Shown one piece after another: positions 1 through 4,836 of a stretch of DNA of 5,656 bases. The stretch covers positions 1 to 5,656 of the forward strand of contig JBOGWP010000047.1 of the NCBI GenBank assembly GCA_050693875.1, given 5' to 3'. Origin of the DNA: JBOGWP01 sp050693875. Lineage in GTDB: Bacteria > Actinomycetota > CADDZG01 > JAHWKV01 > JBOGWP01. Each line of letters starts with the position of its first letter. The stretch's first letter is position 1. The position numbers were made by a program, and so were the translations under genes. The notes below the pieces were generated by a model. It had not been told where the DNA came from. It searched no databases and worked only from the letters and a program-made list of their open reading frames with translations.

Positions 1-12
1 CCGCCTCGCCAC

Positions 13-164
13 GCTCGGCGAGCCGAGCCTCCGGCGGCGTTGTTCAATGCCGGCAGGGCCTCGCTTCGCTCGGTGCCTGCCGGGCCTCGCTCGGCGAGCC
101 GAGCCTCCGGCGGCGTTGTTCAATGCCGGCAGGGCCTCGCTTCGCTCGGGGCCTGCCGGGCCCC
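13..164. repeat. 76-bp tandem repeat, two copies, REP/BIME-like
   Basis: Two head-to-tail copies (13-88 and 89-164) share a 76-bp period and are nearly identical for about 74 bp; position 74 (t) against 150 (g) is the one difference before they diverge near 163. Each unit holds three successive palindromes. In copy 1 these are GCTCGGC 13-19 with GCCGAGC 22-28; CGGCGTTG 35-42 with CAATGCCG 45-52 (one G.U in RNA); and CCGGCAGG 50-57 with CCTGCCGG 76-83. Bases 1-12 weakly match the end of a unit (about 8 of 12), so the array may continue left of the window. Several stem-loops per unit, in tandem and in non-coding DNA, are typical of REP/BIME-like extragenic elements. No open frame here looks like a gene. 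It lies about 140 bp downstream of the last gene and could also affect transcript 3' ends. Confidence 0.85.
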
Positions 165-240
165 GCTTGAGGTGCACCCTGGTGGGCTCTCGTCCCCAAA
201 CTTGACTCATTCGCACGAACTTCGGCACCTCAAGCTGGGC
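160..240. repeat. 16-bp inverted repeat with 49-bp spacer
   Basis: The left arm 160-175 and the right arm 225-240 are reverse complements at 15 of 16 positions; the only mismatch is base 164 against 236, and the inner 11 bp (165-175 with 225-235) are perfect. The spacer 176-224 contains no coding signal I can support. Transcribed in either direction it would fold into a long stem with a large loop. The left arm begins where the second copy of the 76-bp repeat breaks down. It may be the ends of a small mobile remnant, a paired binding site, or an RNA stem at the end of the nitrate operon; the sequence does not decide between these. Confidence 0.75.
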
Positions 241-313
241 TGGTTCCGCCGCACCACCCGGTCAAACTGGGGGTTCGCTCGAGCTCCACCGCGCCACCCC
301 GTCAGAGTGGGGG
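161..313. repeat. Cluster of degenerate TCAA-nn-TGGGG motifs in both orientations
   Basis: Five related short motifs lie in about 150 bp. On the plus strand they are 230-239 (TCAAGCTGGG), 262-273 (TCAAACTGGGGG) and 302-313 (TCAGAGTGGGGG). On the minus strand they are 193-205 (TCAAGTTTGGGG) and 161-171 (TCAAGCGGGGC). The last two plus-strand copies sit in a longer imperfect direct repeat, 251-277 against 291-317, identical at 22 of 27 positions with a 40-bp offset. Arrays of related short repeats near an end are known for transposon termini such as those of the IS21 family, where several transposase-binding repeats lie inside each end. That link is inference only, because no transposase gene is in the window. 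Confidence 0.5.
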
Positions 314-613
314 GTCGTCGGGGGGACTCCCCCGACGGTCGTGCGAGCCGCTGTGCTCTCTCAGGTATTCGAGGTACATCGGGCGCAGGGCCTCGGCGAC
401 CTCTGCCTCCCCGCGCACCAAGTCGTCGAGCAGCGCCGAGATGCTGATCGCGTCGGCCTCGGCCTCGCGCATGTGGCCTACCGACGCCTCCGCGGCAGGG
501 ATCGACTTTGCCAGCGTCCAGAGGAATCCCACGTCGAGCCGGCGCGCGGCGAGGCGGACCGCACGGTGATGCAGGTCGAGCGCCGGGGTGTTCTCGAGGT
601 CTTCCGAACTCAC
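302..613 (-). CDS. Small helical protein translationally coupled to nitrate reductase, function unknown
   Basis: 103 residues. I do not recognise the family. The GTG start overlaps the TGA of the reductase gene as GTGA (610-613), the usual arrangement for translational coupling, which supports both the gene and this start. Residues 1-87 look like real protein: an acidic N-terminus, an Arg/Ala-rich amphipathic stretch at 15-26, then likely helices around 38-60 and 60-86 rich in Ala, Glu and Leu. There are no Cys residues, no membrane segment and no signal peptide. The last ~16 residues (Gly/Ser/Arg/Asp/Pro-rich) are encoded by a GC hairpin and repeat DNA, so the C-terminus looks altered or extended. 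The position suggests a helper of the reductase, such as maturation, stability or electron transfer, but nothing in the sequence shows which. Transcription could also simply be shared without a common function. Confidence 0.7.
   Translation of the reverse strand: MSSEDLENTPALDLHHRAVRLAARRLDVGFLWTLAKSIPAAEASVGHMREAEADAISISALLDDLVRGEAEVAEALRPMYLEYLREHSGSHDRRGSPPDDPPL
316..337 (-). terminator. GC-rich hairpin at the 3' end of the nitrate operon
   Basis: A perfect 9-bp inverted repeat, 316-324 with 329-337, closes a 4-base loop. It lies inside the last codons of the small gene ending at 302. In the minus-strand transcript it is followed by a C-rich run (positions 314 downward), not by a U tract, so it is not a canonical intrinsic terminator. 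It could be a processing or stability element, or part of the repeat DNA just downstream. The hairpin is certain as sequence; the role as an operon end is a guess. Confidence 0.35.
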
Positions 614-2778
614 TCCGTCACTTTACCCGGCCCCCGCCCGGCAGAGACGCTGCCGTTGGGGCCGGCGTCCATCCGAGAGAGCTGGACCGCCGCGTACTTT
701 AGCTCGGGCTCTTTCGAGACGGGATCGAATGCCGGGATGGTGAGATCGTTGACGCTTCCGTCCCGCACCCAGAGCTCGCCCCAGTGGAAGGGGGCGAAGA
801 CGGTCCCGCGCCGAACGTCCCTCGAGATCTGGAGGCGGAGCCGGGCCATCCCCCGCCGTGACCGGATCTCCACCATTTGGCCAGCCTCGATCCCGCGGCT
901 GTGAGCATCGTCGGGATGCGCCTCGACGTAGGGTTCGGGGCAGTTGCGATCGAGCTTCGCCACCTTCCCGGTCCGGGTTCTGGTGTGCCACTGGTCCTTC
1001 ACTCGGCCGGTCAGCAGCACGAGCGGATATTCCTCGTCTGCCGGCTCGGCCGGCGGGCGATAGGCGACGGCGAAGAGGCGCGCCCGGCCCGACGGGGTCG
1101 GAAACCGTCCGTCCGCATAGAGGCGGACCGTCCCCTGCTCCTGTCCTTCGGGGAGCGGCCACTGCAGGCCGCCGCCGCCTCGCAGGCGGGCGTGCGTGAT
1201 CCCGGTCATGTCGAGGTCGCGCCCCCGCGTCGTCTGCGTGAACTCGTCGAAGATCTCGCAGACATCCCGGTACGCAAACGAGTCGCCAAAGCCCAGCTTC
1301 TCGGCGAACCGGCAGAAGATCTCCCAATCGGGAAGGGCCTCGCCGGGTGGGTCGCCGGCCTTCTCGAGCAGGCAGATGCGCCGCTCCCCATTCGTCATCG
1401 TGGCCGCCCGCTCGGACCACTGCGCTGCGGGGAGCAACACGTGGGCATACCGGCTTGTCTCCGTGGGGTGGTAGGCATCCTGGGCAACCACGAGGTCGGC
1501 CCGCAGTACCGCCTCCCTCGCCCTGGCGACGTCCGGGAGCGAGGCGAGGGGGTTGGTGCAGATCACCCACAGGGCCCGGACGGTCCCATCGGCAAGACCG
1601 TCGAACGTCTCTATGGCGGTCAGCCCCGGGCGCGACGAGATGCGTCCTTCGGGAACGCCCCAGAACCGCTCCATCTCCGCCCGGTGCTGCGGATCGGCAG
1701 TGAGGCGGTGCCCCGGCAGGGTGTGCGACAGACCCCCGGCCTCGCGACCCCCCATCGCGTTGGGCTGGCCGGTCAGCGAGAAGGGCCCGGTCCCCGGCCG
1801 CCCGATGTTGCCTGTTACGAGGGCGAGGTTGATGAGGGCCAGGTTCTTGTCGACGCCGGCGATGCTCTGGTTCGCTCCCATCGCCCAGAGGCTGAGAGAG
1901 GCTCCGGCCCTCCCGTAGACGAGCGCGGCCTCGCGTATGACGTCCGCCTCGACGCCGCAGAGGGACGCGACCTGTTCCGGCGCGTAGTCTGCAAGGACCA
2001 GATCCCGCAGCTCGTCGAACCCCTCCGTGTGAGCGGCGACGAAGCTCTCGTCGGCCAACCCCTCGCGCAGGATGACGTGAAGCATGGCGTTGAGGAGTGG
2101 GACGTCCGTCCCCGGGCGGACCGGCAGGTAGAGATCGGCGATGCTCGCAGTTGCCGTGCGCCGCGGGTCGACGACGATCACCTTGGTCCCCGGCGCCGCC
2201 CGTTTCCGCGCCGCCATCTGCTGGAACAGGACCGGGTGGCAGGCAGCCATGTTCGCCCCGAGCACGAAGAAGCAGTCCGCGTCGTCGAAATCGGCGTGTG
2301 ACGAGGGCGGTCCATCCTGGCCGAAAGCCCGCGCATACGCCGCCGCGGCGCTGGTCATGCACAGCCGGGAGTTCGTGTCCTGGTTGTTGGTACCGATGAA
2401 CCCCTTCGCCAACTTCCCGAGGAGGTAGTAGTCCTCGGTGGGCAGCTGGCCGGACCCGTAGAAGGCAACCGCGTCAGGTCCTTGCCGCCCGGCGATCCCG
2501 CCGAGGCGCTCGGCGACGAACTCGAGGGCCTCGTCCCAGCTCACGCGCCGGAACTCCTGGTCGCGCGACTCGCGGATCTGCGGATGGACCAGCCGGTCCG
2601 GAGTGCGCAGAACCTGGGGAAGCAGGACGCCCTTGGCGCAGAGCCGCCCGCGGTTGGCGGGATGCTCTTTGTCGCCCCGGACCCGGAACGGCACCCCGTC
2701 GCGCACGTCGACCAGCAGACCGCACCCGACGGCGCAATAGGGACATACGGAGCGAACGGTCTCGCTGGGCGCGCTCAT
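610..2778 (-). CDS. nasA: Assimilatory nitrate reductase, catalytic molybdopterin/[4Fe-4S] subunit
   Basis: Reduces nitrate to nitrite in the cytoplasm with a bis-MGD molybdenum cofactor; the family is variously called NasA, NarB or NasC. 722 residues from the ATG at 2778. The N-terminal [4Fe-4S] motif has Cys at 12, 15, 19 and 47, followed by the conserved Lys49 that links cluster and pterin. NSRLCMTSA places the likely Mo ligand at Cys140, in the form typical of assimilatory nitrate reductases rather than formate dehydrogenases. The central molybdopterin domain spans about 50-480, and a C-terminal dinucleotide-binding domain spans about 588-705. The length fits the short ~710-730-residue forms. 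There is no Tat signal and no C-terminal BFD-like [2Fe-2S] domain as in the longer Klebsiella NasA, so ferredoxin or a separate subunit must donate electrons. A GTG at 2781 is an alternative start, and an SD-like GGAGAGG lies at 2788-2794. It sits downstream of narK and overlaps the next gene by 4 bases. Confidence 0.96.
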   Translation of the reverse strand: MSAPSETVRSVCPYCAVGCGLLVDVRDGVPFRVRGDKEHPANRGRLCAKGVLLPQVLRTPDRLVHPQIRESRDQEFRRVSWDEALEFVAERLGGIAGRQGPDAVAFYGSGQLPTEDYYLLGKLAKGFIGTNNQDTNSRLCMTSAAAAYARAFGQDGPPSSHADFDDADCFFVLGANMAACHPVLFQQMAARKRAAPGTKVIVVDPRRTATASIADLYLPVRPGTDVPLLNAMLHVILREGLADESFVAAHTEGFDELRDLVLADYAPEQVASLCGVEADVIREAALVYGRAGASLSLWAMGANQSIAGVDKNLALINLALVTGNIGRPGTGPFSLTGQPNAMGGREAGGLSHTLPGHRLTADPQHRAEMERFWGVPEGRISSRPGLTAIETFDGLADGTVRALWVICTNPLASLPDVARAREAVLRADLVVAQDAYHPTETSRYAHVLLPAAQWSERAATMTNGERRICLLEKAGDPPGEALPDWEIFCRFAEKLGFGDSFAYRDVCEIFDEFTQTTRGRDLDMTGITHARLRGGGGLQWPLPEGQEQGTVRLYADGRFPTPSGRARLFAVAYRPPAEPADEEYPLVLLTGRVKDQWHTRTRTGKVAKLDRNCPEPYVEAHPDDAHSRGIEAGQMVEIRSRRGMARLRLQISRDVRRGTVFAPFHWGELWVRDGSVNDLTIPAFDPVSKEPELKYAAVQLSRMDAGPNGSVSAGRGPGKVTE

Positions 2779-2787
2779 CACCTCACC

Positions 2788-2794
2788 CCTCTCC
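2788..2794 (-). promoter_or_regulatory. Ribosome binding site of nitrate reductase
   Basis: The minus strand reads GGAGAGG here, 9 bases before the ATG at 2778 and 6 before the in-frame GTG at 2781. Both starts are possible and differ by one residue; the ATG is preferred because of its codon. Confidence 0.6.
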
Positions 2795-2831
2795 GGTATC
2801 GCCCGGCCACCTCGGGAGGCGACGGCCGGCT

Positions 2832-2929
2832 CGGCCCCGGTGGGCCGCCAGGACCCTCCTCGGAGCGGCGCCAGGAGCCGCTCCGAGGCTCGGGTCAGAT
2901 CAGGCAGGGCCGGCGGACGGCGCCGCCGG
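2832..2929 (-). terminator. Three successive hairpins between narK and nitrate reductase
   Basis: The gap between the transporter stop (2932) and the reductase start holds three inverted repeats. In transcript order they are: 7 bp, 2923-2929 with 2910-2916, loop 6, beginning 3 bases after the stop; a perfect 12-bp stem, 2877-2888 with 2858-2869, loop 7; and 6 bp, 2842-2847 with 2832-2837, loop 4. None is followed by a U tract. The 12-bp stem is strong enough to slow or stop polymerase, to protect the upstream mRNA, or to act in attenuation, so transporter and reductase may be expressed unequally although they could share a transcript. The structures are seen directly; the terminator or attenuator role is inferred. 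Confidence 0.5.
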
Positions 2930-2931
2930 GT

Positions 2932-4320
2932 TCACACCTCTGCGTGGGCCAGGCTCGGTGCTCGTTCGATGGCGAAGCTGCGGCGCAGGTAGTACCACCA
3001 GGTCAGCCCGAGACAGGTGACATAGAACGCAACGAAGAAGTACAGCGCGCCTGCCGGCGTCCCGATCGTCGAGGCAGAGATCGCATACCCCTGCGGAATG
3101 AGCCATCCCCCGTACGCTCCGATGGCGCCGATGAAGCCCAGCGCCGCAGCGGTCTCGCGGCGCGCGCTCCGCAGCGCCGCCTGGGCCGCCTCCGGCTGTC
3201 CCGGAGCGCCGTTCAGATGAATGGCCCGGAAGATCATCGGGATCATCCGGTAGGTCGACCCGTTGCCGATGCCGGTCAGCGCGAGCAGGACGACGAACAT
3301 GGCGAGGAACCCGCCAAATGCGTAGGGCTCGTTCTTGTGAGCGAGGAAGAAGATGACTCCCCCCACTGCGAGGATCATCGCCCCGAAGGTGGCAAGGGTG
3401 ACCCGGGCTCCACCCATCCGGTCGGCCAGCCAACCGCCGATCGGCCGGGAGAGCGATCCGACCAGAGGACCCAGGAATGCGATCGAAAGGCTGACCTTGG
3501 GGAACTGGGTCTTGATCAGCAGGGGAAGCCCCGCCGAATATCCGATGAACGATCCGAACGTGCCGACGTAGATCCAGGACATGACCCAGGTCTGCTTGCG
3601 CCGCACGATCACCGCCTGGTCCTTGATTCCCGAACGGGCCACCCTGAGGTTGTCCATGAAAAACCAGGCGCACGCGGCCGCTGCCAGGATGAGTGGCACC
3701 CATATCAGGGCGGCGTTCTGCAGAAAGAGCTTTCCGGACGAGCCCTGGGAGCCCCCCACGACCGCAAGCGCAGGCAGGGTCACCACCAGCGGGACGAAGA
3801 ACTGGGCGACCGCGACCCCGATGTTCCCTCCGGCGGCGTTCAGGCCCAACGCGAAGCCCTTCCTCCGATCGGGATAGAAGAACGAGATGTTGGCCATGCT
3901 CGACGCGAAGTTGCCCCCGCCGAGCCCTGCCGTCGCCGCGGCGAGAAGGAACGCCCAGTAGGGTGTGCCCGGGTTCGTGACCGCAACCGCGAGGAAGCCG
4001 ACCGGGAGCAGCAGCAGGAGCGCGCTGACCACGGTCCAGTTCCGGCCGCCGAAGCGCGGGACCGCTAACGTGTAGGGGAAGCGCACGGTGGCGCCGACAA
4101 GCGGTGGGATCGCGGCGAGGGTGAACAGCTGACTCGTCGAGAAATGAAAGCCCGCCTCGTTCAGCTTCGCAGCGGTGACGCTCCACAACACCCAGACGGC
4201 GAAGCCAAGGAACTCGGCAAAGATGGAGAAGACGAGGTTCCGCCGCGCAACGGACTTCCCGCCGCGCTCCCAGAATTCCTCGTCCTCAGGGTTCCAGGTC
4301 TCGATCCACCCTCGCCCCAT
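2932..4320 (-). CDS. narK: NarK-type nitrate/nitrite porter (MFS, NNP family)
   Basis: Inner-membrane transporter that imports nitrate or exchanges it with nitrite, here supplying the reductase next door. 462 residues with about 12 hydrophobic segments, the first near 29-51 and the last ending near 445. The family's nitrate signatures are clear: GLGGGNFASSMANISFFYP around 132-150 followed by AGGNIG at 163-168 (TM5 region), and GIGNGSTYRMIP at 350-361 (second signature). Arg80 (VRFPY) and Arg292 (SRPIGG) match the two substrate-binding arginines known from E. coli NarK (Arg89, Arg305). The N-terminal WNPEDEEFWERGG segment before TM1 is common in NarK proteins of this branch. I chose ATG 4320 because a perfect SD lies 5 bases upstream; an in-frame GTG at 4344 would add 8 residues but would put that SD inside the gene. 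No fused second NarK domain is present. Whether it is a proton symporter or an antiporter cannot be told. Confidence 0.97.
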   Translation of the reverse strand: MGRGWIETWNPEDEEFWERGGKSVARRNLVFSIFAEFLGFAVWVLWSVTAAKLNEAGFHFSTSQLFTLAAIPPLVGATVRFPYTLAVPRFGGRNWTVVSALLLLLPVGFLAVAVTNPGTPYWAFLLAAATAGLGGGNFASSMANISFFYPDRRKGFALGLNAAGGNIGVAVAQFFVPLVVTLPALAVVGGSQGSSGKLFLQNAALIWVPLILAAAACAWFFMDNLRVARSGIKDQAVIVRRKQTWVMSWIYVGTFGSFIGYSAGLPLLIKTQFPKVSLSIAFLGPLVGSLSRPIGGWLADRMGGARVTLATFGAMILAVGGVIFFLAHKNEPYAFGGFLAMFVVLLALTGIGNGSTYRMIPMIFRAIHLNGAPGQPEAAQAALRSARRETAAALGFIGAIGAYGGWLIPQGYAISASTIGTPAGALYFFVAFYVTCLGLTWWYYLRRSFAIERAPSLAHAEV

Positions 4321-4324
4321 CGGC

Positions 4325-4332
4325 ACCTCCTT
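4325..4332 (-). promoter_or_regulatory. Strong ribosome binding site of narK
   Basis: The minus strand reads AAGGAGGT, a full match to the anti-Shine-Dalgarno sequence, with GGAGG ending 5 bases before the ATG at 4320. It decides the start against the upstream GTG at 4344. A 10-bp perfect palindrome, TCGTCGACGA (4332-4341), touches its upstream edge. Confidence 0.85.
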
Positions 4333-4503
4333 CGTCGACGACACGCGTTCGCGCCCGAAGACGACTATCGCGAAGCGAGATTGCCGGCAGGTTGCCAGGC
4401 GGTTTTCGATAGGTCAGCCCACGATGAATTTCCGGAGACACGAACCGCAATGGGGCGTTTCCGAAGGTTCCGCGAGGCGCGCGCTGCTGGAGGCCTGGTG
4501 GTG
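4333..4503 (-). promoter_or_regulatory. Upstream region of narK, likely promoter, no clear box
   Basis: This is the only gap upstream of the nitrate genes long enough for a regulated promoter (183 bp between the zinc-finger stop and the narK start). I see no convincing -35/-10 pair. The minus strand has an A/T-richer patch around 4405-4435, and TTGCGG (4443-4448) is a possible but weak -35. A GGAAC..GAAAC pair at 4457-4471 slightly recalls half of a GlnR site, but the second half is missing. No terminator follows the zinc-finger gene, so read-through from upstream is possible. Confidence 0.35.
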
Positions 4504-4764
4504 TCAGAGGTAACGGTTGCACTCGTAGCACCATGTGAACGAGGACGCGTCGACCGGCATCGATTTGATCACCGGATGGCCGCTGTGGCGGTAGTGCGCG
4601 GTGTTGTGGCCGAACTGCGACTCGCAGCAGCCAACATGTCCGCACTCGGTGCAAACGCGCAGGTTGAACCCGCTGCCGCACTCCTCGCATACGGCCGCTC
4701 GAGGCGAGGTTTGCTGGGCGCTCCCGTGGACGCACTTCGCATCTGTTCCGGTCCCGCGAGCCAT
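4504..4764 (-). CDS. Stand-alone UBP-type zinc finger protein
   Basis: 86 residues made almost entirely of one UBP-type zinc finger (zf-UBP, the fold that binds the ubiquitin C-terminus in eukaryotic USP5 and HDAC6). Likely zinc ligands visible in order: Cys11/His13, Cys26/Cys29, Cys38/Cys41, Cys46, His53, His57, His63 and Cys79/Cys82. The segment CGHVGCC..(H)..H..GHPVI is typical of bacterial members. The closing WCYECNRY keeps the three aromatic residues (Trp78, Tyr80, Tyr85) that, as I recall HDAC6, line the pocket for the ubiquitin tail. The residue matching the HDAC6 pocket Arg appears to be Glu48. It should be cytoplasmic; no membrane segment or signal peptide is seen. The ATG has a good SD (GAGGAG, 6-base spacing). 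It lies 72 bp after the basic-repeat gene and 183 bp before narK, all on one strand. Its target in bacteria is unknown to me. Confidence 0.93.
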   Translation of the reverse strand: MARGTGTDAKCVHGSAQQTSPRAAVCEECGSGFNLRVCTECGHVGCCESQFGHNTAHYRHSGHPVIKSMPVDASSFTWCYECNRYL

Positions 4765-4770
4765 CGTCGT

Positions 4771-4776
4771 CTCCTC
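4771..4776 (-). promoter_or_regulatory. Ribosome binding site of the zinc finger gene
   Basis: GAGGAG on the minus strand, 6 bases before the ATG at 4764; it supports that start. Confidence 0.75.
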
Positions 4777-4836
4777 TCGAACGCGCCTACAGGGCTGCCC
4801 TCCATTGTTCCTCGCGCGGGAAGGGTGGTGCCCCCG

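Noticed and set aside
1..164. CRISPR array at the left edge
   Set aside because: The two copies are directly adjacent 76-bp units without unique spacers, and each unit is a set of palindromes.
40..447. Open frame on the plus strand through the left repeat region
   Set aside because: It translates the tandem repeats and then the antisense of the small gene; the composition is random-like and there is no RBS.
877..2301. Long open frame on the plus strand (474 codons) opposite the nitrate reductase
   Set aside because: It is the antisense shadow of a gene with clear motifs; its translation is Arg/Gly/Pro-rich, without domain logic or a credible RBS, as expected in high-GC DNA.
2832..2929. ANTAR-type antiterminator site (two hairpins with hexaloops) upstream of the reductase
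   Set aside because: The loops are 6, 7 and 4 bases, and the one hexaloop (CGCCGT in the transcript) lacks the A1/G4 pattern expected for ANTAR targets.
2482..4068. Long open frame on the plus strand (528 codons) crossing the narK-nasA spacer
   Set aside because: It runs antisense through two real genes and their hairpin-rich gap; the translation is rich in Arg, Gly, Asp and Glu and has no hydrophobic core pattern.
4457..4471. GlnR-like box upstream of narK
   Set aside because: Only a GGAAC..GAAAC pair with 5-base spacing is present; the second GTnAC/GAAAC half is absent, so I cannot support a site.
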